From positions 744,001-808,000 of the forward strand of contig NZ_CP131039.1 of assembly GCF_030657335.1 (NCBI RefSeq): a stretch of 64,000 nucleotides of DNA, read 5' to 3'. The translations under genes and the position numbers were made by a program. The notes beneath the pieces were generated by a model that saw only the letters and a program-made list of their open reading frames with translations, did no database searches and was not told the DNA's origin. Source of the DNA: Croceibacterium aestuarii. GTDB taxonomy: Bacteria > Pseudomonadota > Alphaproteobacteria > Sphingomonadales > Sphingomonadaceae. This document shows positions 51,119-60,087 of the stretch, piece by piece; position 1 is the stretch's first letter; every line of letters begins with the position of its first letter.

Positions 51119-52296
51119 GCCGCGAAATCCCCGAGTATGATCTCGACATCTTCACCCCCGAAGCGGTGCGCCATGCGCGCGAGGTCGACGATGCCCTGCG
51201 CGAATTCGCCCCCGCAGTGCGGCTGCACGACGGCACGGTGATGATCGCCCGGCATGAGCACGTTACCAAGGGCCTGCTGGACTGGAAGACGTTCTCCTCG
51301 ACGAGCCGACCGTGGCACGATCCGACCAGCCCGCGTCCCGAAATACTCCTCACCGACGACCCGCCGCGCCACACCAAGGTGCGCAAGGTTATCGCCGACG
51401 CGCTGAGCCCGCGCGCGCTCGAGCGCGTCAAGGGCATCTTCGAGGATCGCGCGAAGGAGCTGCTCGCGACGCTGCGCAAGCGCGAGGGAGAACCGGTCGA
51501 TGCCGTGTCGGAAGTGACCCAGGCCTATGTCTTCCAGGTCCTACCCGACATCCTCGGCCTGCCCGAGGAAGGCCGCGAGCACATGCACGGCTTTTCCGAG
51601 ATGGTCTGGGTGACGATGGGCCCGCCGGGGGAGCTGTTCGACCAGGCGATGCAGTACGATTACTCGGCGGTCATCGAATGGCTCGAGACCAAGTGCGAAC
51701 GCTCGGCGCTCGACCCCGAAGGCATCGGCGAGACGATCTATGCCGCCTCGGATACGGGGCAGGTGACGCCTGAGGAGGCCAAGCTGCTCTTGCAGACCGT
51801 GCTCAGCGCCGGGGCCGACACGACCTTCATCACCATGGCCAATGCCCTTCGCGCCTGGGCGATGTTCCCCGGGGAATATGCCCGGCTGCGCAGCGAGCCG
51901 AGGAAAGTCCGCGCCGCCTTCGACGAATCGCTGCGCTGGGACAGCCCGAGCCGGATGGCCGGGCGCATCACCACGACCGACGTCGAGATCGACGATATCG
52001 TCCTGCCCGCCGGTACCCGCTGCGGGCTGATGTTCGCCGCCGCCAACCGCGATCCGCGTTACTGGGATGCGCCCGACGACTACCAGCTCGATCGCGACAC
52101 CAAGCACTCGCTCGGCTGGGGTTACGGCGTGCACGGCTGCGTCGGCCGGGTGCTGGCGCAGGGAGAAGCGCAGGCACTGCTCGGCGAAATCGTCCGCCAG
52201 GTCGAAGCGATCGAACTGGCCGGGCCGTACGATCCGTGGATGACGACCGTGGGCCACGGGCCGATCCATCAACCGGTAAGACTCAAGTTTGCTTGA
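51115..52296 (+). CDS. cytochrome P450
   Basis: A 393-residue soluble bacterial P450. The I-helix AGADTT is at 233-238, ExxR at 271-274 (ESLR), and the heme loop GWGYGVHGCVGRVLAQ gives the cysteine ligand Cys342. The heme loop begins with Trp instead of the usual Phe. Overlap with the preceding hydrolase gene suggests a coupled oxidation and ring-opening route. A ferredoxin partner is not encoded nearby. Confidence 0.94.
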   Translation: MSREIPEYDLDIFTPEAVRHAREVDDALREFAPAVRLHDGTVMIARHEHVTKGLLDWKTFSSTSRPWHDPTSPRPEILLTDDPPRHTKVRKVIADALSPRALERVKGIFEDRAKELLATLRKREGEPVDAVSEVTQAYVFQVLPDILGLPEEGREHMHGFSEMVWVTMGPPGELFDQAMQYDYSAVIEWLETKCERSALDPEGIGETIYAASDTGQVTPEEAKLLLQTVLSAGADTTFITMANALRAWAMFPGEYARLRSEPRKVRAAFDESLRWDSPSRMAGRITTTDVEIDDIVLPAGTRCGLMFAAANRDPRYWDAPDDYQLDRDTKHSLGWGYGVHGCVGRVLAQGEAQALLGEIVRQVEAIELAGPYDPWMTTVGHGPIHQPVRLKFA

Positions 52297-52377
52297 GTTA
52301 ACCATGCGGTTTCGCGGCGTCCGCGGGGTTTCCAGGCAGTCATCTGCGAAGCTGCCGCCATGCATCAACCATCCTTA

Positions 52378-52455
52378 CGTCATCCCCGCGAACGCCGGAA
52401 TCCAGGGAATTTCGCCCAACGGCCACACTGGATTCCCGCTTTCGCGGGAATGACG
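52378..52455. repeat. palindromic repeat (REP/MITE-like), copy 2
   Basis: CGTCATCCCCGCGAACGCCG and its imperfect reverse complement (TTTCGCGGGAATGACG at the right end) with inner arms GGAATCCAG/CTGGATTCC, a 78-bp inverted repeat in the 174-bp gap after the P450 gene. This sequence type is widely scattered in alphaproteobacterial chromosomes. Confidence 0.75.
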
Positions 52456-52470
52456 AAATAAGGAGGGAGG

Positions 52471-53280
52471 ATGACCGCCCCCGTCACCCGCATCGACGCC
52501 ATCCGCTACGCCAGGCACGAGCGGAATGCGGCCGCAAACTTTACTACGCCGGTCGACGATCACGACTTGCCGATGCCGCTCGACTATTTCGTCTGGGCGA
52601 TCCACCGCGATGGGCATCCGCCGGTGATCGTCGATACAGGTTTCGGCGACGCCGCGGCTGCGGCGCGCGGACGGACCATGATCCGTCCGGTGATCGAGGG
52701 ACTGCGCGACGCGGGTATCGATCATCTTGCGGTCGAAGACGTCATTCTCACTCACCTGCATTACGATCACGCCGGGTCGCTCGGCCTGTTTCCGAACGCG
52801 AAGTTCCACGTGCAGGACGCCGAACTGGCCTTCGCCACCAGCCGCCAGGTGTGCGACGCACCGACCCGCGCGCCGTTCGACGGCGAGCCGGTCGCCGAAC
52901 TCGTGCGCAAGCTCTACGCCGACCGCGTGGTGTTTCACGACGGGGACGAGGAATTTGCGCCGGGCATCGTGCTGCGCCTCGCGCATGGTCATACCGCGGG
53001 GCTCATGCTGGTCTGCTGCGAGACAGCGCGCGGGACAGTCGTGCTGGCGAGCGACGCGGCGCACCTCTACGCCAACATCACGCGCAAGCTGCCCTTCCCG
53101 ATCTTCGTCGACGAAGCCGACTACCGCCGCGCGCAGGAAAGGGCACTGGAACTGGCGGGTGGCTCGCTCGACCACCTGATCCCCGGTCACGACCCGCTGG
53201 TGCTGGCCTGCTTTCCGGCTAAGGACGACATCGCGCGGGTCGACCTGCCCCCGCACACGGCGATCTCGGAGACGCAATGA
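52471..53280 (+). CDS. N-acyl-homoserine-lactonase-family metallohydrolase
   Basis: A 269-residue metallo-beta-lactamase-fold protein. THLHYDHAG is the zinc motif, with VIVDTGFG upstream, AHGHTAGL and LIPGHDPLV later, the order seen in AHL lactonases such as AttM/BlcC. GGAGGGAGG precedes ATG 52471. It overlaps the following dehydrogenase gene (ATGA). Several relatives hydrolyse catabolic lactones, so quorum quenching is not implied. Confidence 0.87.
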   Translation: MTAPVTRIDAIRYARHERNAAANFTTPVDDHDLPMPLDYFVWAIHRDGHPPVIVDTGFGDAAAAARGRTMIRPVIEGLRDAGIDHLAVEDVILTHLHYDHAGSLGLFPNAKFHVQDAELAFATSRQVCDAPTRAPFDGEPVAELVRKLYADRVVFHDGDEEFAPGIVLRLAHGHTAGLMLVCCETARGTVVLASDAAHLYANITRKLPFPIFVDEADYRRAQERALELAGGSLDHLIPGHDPLVLACFPAKDDIARVDLPPHTAISETQ

Positions 53281-54155
53281 GTACGATCGGATTCCTCGGA
53301 CTTGGCCGCATGGGCGCGCCGATGGCGGCAAATCTCCTGGCGCACGTCGACACGCTCTTGGTGCACGACCTCTCGCAGGATGCCGTCGATGGGCTGGTCG
53401 CCAAGGGCGCCGAAGCCGCCGGCTCCGTCGCCGCGCTGGGCGAACGCTGCGACATCGTCTTCATGAGCCTGCCGACTCCGCCGATCGTCCGGCCGGCGGC
53501 GAAGGAAATCGTTTCGCGCGGCCGCCCGCGCATCCTCGTCGACCTGTCGACCTCCGGACCGGCGCTGGCGCAGGAACTGCACGACCTTCTCAGCCCCCTG
53601 GGCGTCGCCAGTTTCGATGCGCCGGTCTCGGGCGGCATTCGCGGGGCCGAGCAGGGCACGCTGGCGATCATGGCCGGCGGTCCGGAGGCGCTCTGGCCCG
53701 AGGTCGAGCCGCTGCTCCAGCGCATCGGCAAGCCGTTCTACATGGGCGAGACGCCGGGCGCCGGGCAGGTGATGAAGCTTGCCAACAATCTTCTCAGCCT
53801 CGCCGCCATCGCCACGACCGCCGAGGCCATGACGCTCGGCATCAAGGCCGGGCTCGATCCGGCGCGGATGATCGAAGTGCTCAACGCCGGCACCGGGATA
53901 AACTCGGCGACGCGCGACAAGTGGCCACGCGCCGTCCTGCCGCGCACCTTCGACTTCGGGTTCTCTGCCCAGCTCAGCCTGAAGGACACCCGCCTCGCGC
54001 TCGACGAGGCGCGGGCGATGGGTGTGCCGCTGCCGACCGGCGAGCGGCTCGCCAGCCTGCTCGACCGCACGCTCGCGACTTACGGCGACGATGCCGACTT
54101 CACCGAGATGGCGAAAGTGGTCGAGGAGGACGCGGGGATCGATCCGCAACGCTGA
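53277..54155 (+). CDS. 3-hydroxyisobutyrate dehydrogenase-family NAD(P) oxidoreductase
   Basis: A 292-residue beta-hydroxyacid dehydrogenase: GFLGLGRMGAPMAANLL is the Rossmann motif, DAPVSGGIRGAEQGTLAIMAGG the substrate loop, and GAGQVMKLANN carries the catalytic Lys. Its start overlaps the lactonase stop. Substrate could be the hydroxy acid released by the lactonase. Confidence 0.9.
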   Translation: MSTIGFLGLGRMGAPMAANLLAHVDTLLVHDLSQDAVDGLVAKGAEAAGSVAALGERCDIVFMSLPTPPIVRPAAKEIVSRGRPRILVDLSTSGPALAQELHDLLSPLGVASFDAPVSGGIRGAEQGTLAIMAGGPEALWPEVEPLLQRIGKPFYMGETPGAGQVMKLANNLLSLAAIATTAEAMTLGIKAGLDPARMIEVLNAGTGINSATRDKWPRAVLPRTFDFGFSAQLSLKDTRLALDEARAMGVPLPTGERLASLLDRTLATYGDDADFTEMAKVVEEDAGIDPQR

Positions 54156-54190
54156 CGGGAGACGAATCCTCCTTTTCGCGTTGTGGGGAG

Positions 54191-54979
54191 GTGAGGATCG
54201 CGACCTACAACGTCAACGGAATCAACGGCCGCTTGCCGGTGCTGCTGCGCTGGCTCGATGAGACCCAGCCCGACGTAGTGTGCCTGCAGGAACTCAAGGC
54301 GCCCGACGACAAGTTTCCCGCAGCGCCGTTGCGGGATCGCGGATACCAGGCGATCTGGCATGGCCAACCGCGCTGGAACGGTGTCGCCATCCTCAGCCGC
54401 GTCGGCGAGATCCAGGAAACCCGCCGCGGGTTGCCGGGCGATCCCGACGACACGCACAGCCGCTACATCGAAGCTGCCGTCGCCGGGGTTCTCGTCGGTT
54501 GCCTCTACTTGCCGAACGGCAACCCGCGTCCCGGCCCGAAGTTCGACTACAAGCTGCGCTGGTTCGAACGGCTTGCCGCGCATGCTCGTGAACTGCTCGA
54601 CAGCGGCTTGCCAGTCGCGCTGATGGGCGACTTCAACGTCATGCCGATCGAGCTCGACGTCTATGCACCCGAGCGCTGGGTGGACGATGCGCTCTTCGCA
54701 CCGGAAGTGCGCGCTGCCTGGGCGCGCCTCGTCGGGCAGGGATGGACCGACGCCCTGCGGGCCGTCCACGGCGATGAAGTGATCTACACTTTCTGGAAAT
54801 ACTGGCGGAATGCCTTCGCCCGCAATTCCGGGCTGCGGATCGACCACTTCCTGCTCAGCCCGCCGCTACGCGACCGGCTGCGCGATAGCGGCGTCGACCT
54901 CGAGGCGCGCAGTTGGGACAAGACGAGCGATCACGCGCCCGTATGGATCGAGCTTTCCGATGGAAAGAAGGGCAAATAG
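54191..54979 (+). CDS. xth: exodeoxyribonuclease III
   Basis: A 262-residue AP endonuclease/3' exonuclease: RIATYNVNGINGRLPVLLRWL, VVCLQELKAPD with catalytic Glu, LMGDFNVMP, and KTSDHAPVW with the catalytic Asp-His. The start is taken as GTG 54191 because family members begin with MRIATYNVNG; the GGGGAG sequence is unusually close to it. Housekeeping DNA repair, unrelated to its neighbours. Confidence 0.93.
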   Translation: MRIATYNVNGINGRLPVLLRWLDETQPDVVCLQELKAPDDKFPAAPLRDRGYQAIWHGQPRWNGVAILSRVGEIQETRRGLPGDPDDTHSRYIEAAVAGVLVGCLYLPNGNPRPGPKFDYKLRWFERLAAHARELLDSGLPVALMGDFNVMPIELDVYAPERWVDDALFAPEVRAAWARLVGQGWTDALRAVHGDEVIYTFWKYWRNAFARNSGLRIDHFLLSPPLRDRLRDSGVDLEARSWDKTSDHAPVWIELSDGKKGK

Positions 54980-55001
54980 CGCCGCAGCGCTTGATTCGTG
55001 G

Positions 55002-55241
55002 TCAGGCCGCGGCGGGCGGGGTTTCGAAGCGCTTGCGCTTGGCCGCTTCGCGATCCTTGCGGTCCTTGTACTTCTTGAGCGCATAGCCGCCCGCAGCCAT
55101 CGCGATCATCGCCGGGATGCTGGCGCGGCGCAGGACCGAACCGGTAACCGCGCCCAGGATCGCGCCCTTGGTCCCGCTGACGCTTGCAGTGTTGTCCGCC
55201 ACCTGCTTGCCGGCGATGCCGCCGAGAATCTTGCCGAGCAT
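55002..55241 (-). CDS. small glycine-rich protein of unknown function
   Basis: A 79-residue protein: MLGKILGGIAGKQVADN, a hydrophobic Gly/Ala segment (GAILGAVTGSVLRRASIPAMIAMAAGGYALKKY), then a basic tail. It may be membrane associated with a glycine zipper. ATG 55241 has AAGGAG upstream. Function unknown. Confidence 0.65.
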   Translation of the reverse strand: MLGKILGGIAGKQVADNTASVSGTKGAILGAVTGSVLRRASIPAMIAMAAGGYALKKYKDRKDREAAKRKRFETPPAAA

Positions 55242-55377
55242 GTCGTTGTCTCCTTCGTGTTTGCAGTAGAACCATCGGCCACCCTCGCCGGTTCCGGGGC
55301 GGCAAGGCAGGCAAGGCATTGGAGAATCGTGGTTAATCAGCTGGCGCCGGCTGACGAGCCTGCGGTAGACTGGGCTC

Positions 55378-55761
55378 ATGAGCCTGTTTGCGTTTCTTGC
55401 TTTGGCCCAGGGTGCCGTCGCCGACGTGCCGACGAGCTATGACGGGCAGTGCATCTATCCCCCGGTCCTCGGCGATCCCCGACCGGGCGAAGTCCGGTTG
55501 ACTTGCAGCCGCGTGATCACCGACGGAGCAGGTATCGATTTCATCGATCGCGAATGGGACAGTCGGATGATGCGCTTCGCGGGCGTATGGGACGGCGATC
55601 TGCTCAAGGTGCGCTCGGTCACCCCGCGCACGGGGGCCGCGCTCCAGGCTCGCGGAGTCTGCCGGGTAGATTATGCCGATGGCGCGGTCTCGGTCATCGC
55701 CTGCACCGCCATTGCCGGCGGTCGATCGTGGATCGGCAACTTCCGAGTTTCGTGTATCTGA
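55378..55761 (+). CDS. small exported protein of unknown function
   Basis: A 127-residue protein with a short signal peptide (MSLFAFLALAQGAVA) and four cysteines (GQCIYPP, LTCSRV, RGVCRV, IACTAI plus the C-terminal CI). The mature part looks like a small beta-rich domain. No family recognised. Convergent with the tannase-like gene, whose stop lies 4 bp away. The ribosome site is weak, so the call is moderate. Confidence 0.55.
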   Translation: MSLFAFLALAQGAVADVPTSYDGQCIYPPVLGDPRPGEVRLTCSRVITDGAGIDFIDREWDSRMMRFAGVWDGDLLKVRSVTPRTGAALQARGVCRVDYADGAVSVIACTAIAGGRSWIGNFRVSCI

Positions 55762-55765
55762 GCCG

Positions 55766-57379
55766 TCATTCGACGCATTCGAAGCTGGCGGCGCTAGCCG
55801 TGTCGCCGCCGGTGTAACGCGCGTACTTGGGCCAGGGGCAAAGCGGCCGCGAAATCTTCGGCGCGGCGCTCGTCTGCGCGACGATGCGGCCGGGCGCGAC
55901 ATCCTTTTCCACCCAGTCGACGATGGCATCGAGCATCTCGAAACGGTCGGTCGCCTCGCCGCCGCCGCAATGGGTCATGCCGGGCACGAGATAGAGGCGC
56001 ATTGCGTCCTTCGCCTGGCGCCCGCTCGCCGCCAGCGCGCTTTCGAACCAGCGCGCCAGCTCGCTCGAGGCCATGCCCTGGTCGGACAGGCCATTGTAGG
56101 CGATCAGCTTGCCGTGCCCGACGAACGTCGAGAGGAAGGGATTGTCGGCATCCGCCAGCATCGCGGTCGGGGCGACCCGGGCGAGCATCGTCTCGAGGTC
56201 CATCGGCTGCCACGGATCGTAGTCCGGATCCGGCGGCGTCAGCTGGAACCAGCGCAACTGCCCGAGGCCGAGGGTGGCATCGGCGGCATTGGGCGCGCCC
56301 GTCTCCGCCGATCCGAGCCGCATCCCGCGCCAGGCGGGCCCGGCGATCCCGGTGTCGTAGTTGAACGGGCCGTAGACGATCCGCCCGTCGGAAGTGCGCG
56401 GCCCGCGCATAAGCTCGCGCAGGGCGTCGGCCTTGGCCTTGCTCAGGCACGCGCCCGTCTCGCCCGGCTTGCACTGCGCCATGGCGGGGTCGAAATCGCA
56501 GCCCTGCCAGTCATAGATCAAGCCGTCGGGCAGTCCGTCGCGCGCGTCGCAGCGCTTGAGCAGTCGCGTTTTGACCTCCTGCAGTTCGGCGTCGCTGAAG
56601 GCCTTGGCCAACAGCGGATGACCTGCCGCATCGCGCGGCGCGATCCGGGCGAGGACGCCGAGGTTCCACACCTCGTCGAGCGCCACGCGAGAGAAGCGCA
56701 GGGTCGGGTGCCCGGCAACGATGCCGTCGAACTGCGTCGGCAGGCGCTGGGCGGCGGTCAACGCCTGGCGGCCGCCGTTCGAGCAGCCGACAAAATACGA
56801 ATGGTGCGGGGCCTTGCCGTAGTTGCGGCGGATCAGCGCCTTGGCCGCCGCCGTGACCTTGTCGAGCGCGTTGTAGCCGTAATCGATCCGCGCCTGCTGA
56901 TCGGCGCCGAAGGTCGCATCGACGATCGAGCCGGTATGGCCCGAATCGGTCGCAACGACGGCATAACCGCGGGCGAGGGCGACCGGCCCTCCGGTGCCGG
57001 TTATCGTGCCGACCGCCGGGTTCACCTGCCCGTCCATCCCGCCGCCGCCCTGGAACAGGAAGCGGCCGTTCCAGACGGCCGGCAGGCGAAGCTCGTAGCC
57101 GATCGCGAACTCGCGCCCGCCGACGCCGGTGCGCCGCGCCATCGCGCCGGTCACCCGGCAGTGCGCGGGCAGCACGATCTCGGGTGCGCCCGGACGCTGC
57201 GATGCGAGCGGCCCGGCAGGGACCCAGGCGGCGTGCTCCACGCCCAGCGCCGGGTCGGCTTCGCCCGGTAGCGCCGCGCAACGCTCGGCGGCAGCGCCGG
57301 ACGGGGCCTGCGCCGCCGTTGCCGTCGCCACCGCCAGTCCGGCAGCCGCGAGGCAGCGAGCCCTGTGGTGAATTCTCAT
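55766..57379 (-). CDS. tannase/feruloyl esterase-family exported hydrolase
   Basis: A 537-residue protein with a signal peptide (CLAAAGLAVATATAAQ) and the tannase/feruloyl esterase fold. The nucleophile is in YFVGCSNGGRQAL (GCS.GG), the adjoining Cys pairs with a second Cys in GMTHCGGGE, which also holds the catalytic His, a hallmark of this family. Known members cut aromatic acid esters such as galloyl or feruloyl esters. ATG 57379 begins the signal; it lies 19 bp after the SDR gene and is last in a minus-strand catabolic run. Confidence 0.9.
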   Translation of the reverse strand: MRIHHRARCLAAAGLAVATATAAQAPSGAAAERCAALPGEADPALGVEHAAWVPAGPLASQRPGAPEIVLPAHCRVTGAMARRTGVGGREFAIGYELRLPAVWNGRFLFQGGGGMDGQVNPAVGTITGTGGPVALARGYAVVATDSGHTGSIVDATFGADQQARIDYGYNALDKVTAAAKALIRRNYGKAPHHSYFVGCSNGGRQALTAAQRLPTQFDGIVAGHPTLRFSRVALDEVWNLGVLARIAPRDAAGHPLLAKAFSDAELQEVKTRLLKRCDARDGLPDGLIYDWQGCDFDPAMAQCKPGETGACLSKAKADALRELMRGPRTSDGRIVYGPFNYDTGIAGPAWRGMRLGSAETGAPNAADATLGLGQLRWFQLTPPDPDYDPWQPMDLETMLARVAPTAMLADADNPFLSTFVGHGKLIAYNGLSDQGMASSELARWFESALAASGRQAKDAMRLYLVPGMTHCGGGEATDRFEMLDAIVDWVEKDVAPGRIVAQTSAAPKISRPLCPWPKYARYTGGDTASAASFECVE

Positions 57380-57398
57380 GCCGCTCTCCCCTCGCGGA

Positions 57399-58178
57399 TC
57401 AGACGTCGTTGCGGATCGTCGCCAGCGCGCCGCCGTCGATCTCCCACTTGGCGCCGTTGACGTAACTCGCCTCGTCACTGAGCAGGAAGCTGACGACGTC
57501 CCCCACCTCGCGCGGCTGGCCGACGCGGTTAAGCGTTGCCGTCTGGCCGAGCTTTTCCATCCCGGCCTCGACGCTATCGAACATCTGCTCGAGCATACCG
57601 ACGAGCAGCGGCGTTTCGATCACGCCGGGCATGACGCAATTCACCCGCACGCCCTTCTGCGCGACTTCGCTCGCGGCGGTGCGCGTGAGGCCGACGGCGC
57701 CGTGCTTGGCGGCGTTGTAGGCGCAGGCGCCGGCCAGCCCGCGCTCCGAGCCGATCGAGGCGGTGTTGACCACCGCGCCCCTGCCGCGCCGGACCATGTC
57801 GGGCAGGACGTAGCGCAGGCCGAGGAACATGCCGCGCAGGTTGACGCGCAGGACCTTGTCGAACTCGTCGACCGGGTATTCGTGGGTCGGCGCCAGCGTG
57901 CCCTCGATCCCGGCGTTGTTGAAGAACCCGTCGACGTGGCCGAAGACATCGAGCGCGGCCTTGGCGTAGCCCCTGGTCGCCTCCTCGTCGGAGACGTCGG
58001 CAACGTGTGCGATGGCGGCATCGCCCAGCTCGGCAGCGCGCTTCTCCAGACCTTCGCGGTCGATATCGACCATCATCACCCGCGCGCCCTCGCGCACGAG
58101 GATCTCGCAGGTGGCAAAGCCGATCGCCCCGGCGGCGCCGGTGACCAGCATGGTCCGGCCTTCGTGACGTTTGCTCAC
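57399..58178 (-). CDS. short-chain dehydrogenase/reductase
   Basis: A 259-residue classical SDR: VTGAAGAIG cofactor motif, NNAG, catalytic Ser in NTASIGS, YNAAK with Tyr and Lys, then the PGVIETPL loop and the C-terminal YVNGAKWEIDGG. Starts at GTG 58178, overlapping the upstream 73-residue gene (GTGA). NAD is favoured because Asp follows beta-2 (MMVDIDREG). Confidence 0.9.
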   Translation of the reverse strand: MSKRHEGRTMLVTGAAGAIGFATCEILVREGARVMMVDIDREGLEKRAAELGDAAIAHVADVSDEEATRGYAKAALDVFGHVDGFFNNAGIEGTLAPTHEYPVDEFDKVLRVNLRGMFLGLRYVLPDMVRRGRGAVVNTASIGSERGLAGACAYNAAKHGAVGLTRTAASEVAQKGVRVNCVMPGVIETPLLVGMLEQMFDSVEAGMEKLGQTATLNRVGQPREVGDVVSFLLSDEASYVNGAKWEIDGGALATIRNDV

Positions 58179-58396
58179 TTTTTCTCTCCCTTGCGGAACG
58201 GCAGCGTGACGAGGAACCACATCAGCTTCGGAGTCAGCAGCTTGCGGAACGCGCGCGCCTGGTCGGGCGTCAGCGTGGCGGCCATCGGCATGGTGCCGAA
58301 GACCTTGCCCTTGAGCACGAGGTTGTCGCCCTCGCGCTCCACCTTGGTCACCTGCATCAGCTCGGACTTGTCGGCGGCGAAGATCTTCACGAGCAC
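58175..58396 (-). CDS. small protein of unknown function
   Basis: A 73-residue protein: SELMQVTKVEREGDNLVLKGKVFGTMPMAATLTPDQARAFRKLLTP, then a hydrophobic and basic tail. Its stop overlaps the SDR start codon, so it is translated just before it. No known family is recognised; proteins of this pattern occur next to SDR and CoA-ligase genes in sphingomonads (recollection, not checked). Confidence 0.6.
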   Translation of the reverse strand: MLVKIFAADKSELMQVTKVEREGDNLVLKGKVFGTMPMAATLTPDQARAFRKLLTPKLMWFLVTLPFRKGEKK

Positions 58397-58409
58397 ACAC
58401 CCACTTCTT

Positions 58410-58492
58410 CGTCATCCCGGGCTTGACCCGGGATCAGGCTTCCTTTCGCCAATCCAAGCGTAGCTAGACCCCGGATCAAGTCCGGGGTGACG
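58410..58492. repeat. palindromic repeat (REP/MITE-like), copy 3
   Basis: An 83-bp inverted-repeat pair: CGTCATCCCGGGCTTGACCC on the left, GATCAAGTCCGGGGTGACG on the right, with internal symmetry in each arm. Lies between the CrtI-like gene stop and the small 73-residue gene. Confidence 0.75.
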
Positions 58493-58514
58493 AGGGATGA
58501 GAAGCGGAGCGAAC

Positions 58515-60077
58515 TCACGCGATCCGGATCCCGTCGAAATCGATGCCGATATCCTCGGCCATGACCATCGCGGTGGCGCGGCCGGCACCGAACACGCCGC
58601 CACCCGGATGTTGAAACGGGCCGACCAGGTAGAGCCGCTCGACACCGGGCACGCGGTACTGGCCGAGCTCGGGCGTGGGGCGGTGGCTGCCGGACTGGTA
58701 GGTTGTGGTGGCGATGCCGTGGAGGTCACCGCGGAAGAAGCTGGGGCTGGTGCGTTCCATGTCGACGGGGGAGTCGCAATGATACTCCAGCACGACTTCG
58801 GGGACATTCTCGATGTAGTTCGACATCTGCGCGATCATGCCCTCGGCGAACTCGGTCTTCGCCTCGTCCCAGCTGCGCCCGTCGGGGCGTTCGTAGGGAA
58901 CGTAGTCCCATGCGTGGAAAATCGCCTTGCCCTCCGGCGCGCGGCTCGGGTCGTGCTGGGTAAGCTGGCCGACGCCGACCAGCGGCGTAGGGCTCATGCC
59001 GCCATAACGCAGCTCGTCGAAGGCGCGGCGCATGTCCTCGTAGCTCGCCGGCATCAGCTCGTACATGACGGCCGAGAGGTCGCCCGCCTTGAACCTGAGT
59101 GGTGCATCGAGCGCGGCATGGACCGTGAAGCAGGCGGCGGGCGTGATGTGCGTGCGCAGAGCGTTCTTCGCCACGGTCGGCGAGACCGACGGGACCATCT
59201 CGGGCAGCAGGTGCGGGTGGATCGCGCCGATCACCCCGTCGGCGGCCGACAGACGCTCGCCGCTGTCGAGCACCACGCCGGTGGCCCGGCTGCCGTCGGT
59301 CTCGACCTCGCGCACCGTGCAGCCCGCGCGCACCGCGCCGCCGTGGTCCTCGATGCAGGCGATCAGCGCACTGGTCAGCGAGCCCGACCCGCCGACGGGG
59401 ACGCCGAACCCGAACTTCTCGAGAAACCCGAGGAAGACGTATGCGCCGATCCCGGTCGCCTTCTCGTCGGGGCTGACAAGGTTTTCGCCCGCCACGCGGC
59501 CGAAGTGGGCCTTGATCTTGTCGTACTCGAAAAGCTCTTCCATCAGGTCGAAGGTGCTGACCTGCGTGGTGCGCCAGATCTCGCGGCCTTCCGCACTCTG
59601 GTCCATCATCGCCGTCTGCGCGCCGAGCGGCATGGGCGGCGAATAGAGGCCGGCCTGGATCATCGGCAGCCACGCCGCGGCCTGGCGGCTCATTTCGAGG
59701 AAGGTCTCGGCGTCCTTCGTGCTGAACCGGGCAATCGCCTCGGCCGACTTCGCCGGGTCACGGTGCAGCGGCAGCGTGGCGCCGTCCTCCCACACGCTCA
59801 TCATCGGGACATCGGGGAAGACGTATTTGAGCCCGTACTTTCGCTTGAGGCCGAGATCGTCGTTCAGCAGCAGCGGATTGCCCTGGATGAAGATGTGGCT
59901 CATCGAATGCTGGTCGTGAGTGAAGCCGGGCCGGGTCAGCTCGCGGCTCACGACCCCGCCGCCGAACCACTCGTTTCGTTCCAGGACCAGCACGCGCTTT
60001 CCCGCCACCGCGAGGTAGGCGGCGGCGACGAGCCCATTGTGGCCCGATCCGATGACGATGATGTCGGCGTCTGCCAT
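58515..60077 (-). CDS. FAD-dependent oxidoreductase, phytoene-desaturase (CrtI) family
   Basis: A 520-residue flavoprotein: DIIVIGSGHNGLVAAAYLAVAGKRVLVLERN is the FAD-binding Rossmann motif, and LVGPFQHPGGGVFGAGRATAMVMAEDI is the C-terminal FAD motif. The fold is that of CrtI-like desaturases/isomerases, but no carotenoid genes are near; members also act in degradation pathways. Co-oriented with the serine hydrolase 10 bp upstream and part of the 57-64 kb catabolic run. Confidence 0.87.
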   Translation of the reverse strand: MADADIIVIGSGHNGLVAAAYLAVAGKRVLVLERNEWFGGGVVSRELTRPGFTHDQHSMSHIFIQGNPLLLNDDLGLKRKYGLKYVFPDVPMMSVWEDGATLPLHRDPAKSAEAIARFSTKDAETFLEMSRQAAAWLPMIQAGLYSPPMPLGAQTAMMDQSAEGREIWRTTQVSTFDLMEELFEYDKIKAHFGRVAGENLVSPDEKATGIGAYVFLGFLEKFGFGVPVGGSGSLTSALIACIEDHGGAVRAGCTVREVETDGSRATGVVLDSGERLSAADGVIGAIHPHLLPEMVPSVSPTVAKNALRTHITPAACFTVHAALDAPLRFKAGDLSAVMYELMPASYEDMRRAFDELRYGGMSPTPLVGVGQLTQHDPSRAPEGKAIFHAWDYVPYERPDGRSWDEAKTEFAEGMIAQMSNYIENVPEVVLEYHCDSPVDMERTSPSFFRGDLHGIATTTYQSGSHRPTPELGQYRVPGVERLYLVGPFQHPGGGVFGAGRATAMVMAEDIGIDFDGIRIA

Positions 60078-60087
60078 TGGTATTCCT

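Noticed and set aside
52471-53280. Quorum-quenching AHL lactonase
   Set aside because: Only the fold and zinc motifs support it; the coupled hydroxyacid dehydrogenase suggests a catabolic lactonase.
58515-60077. Carotenoid biosynthesis cluster
   Set aside because: Only a CrtI-like enzyme is present; no phytoene synthase or other crt genes are nearby.
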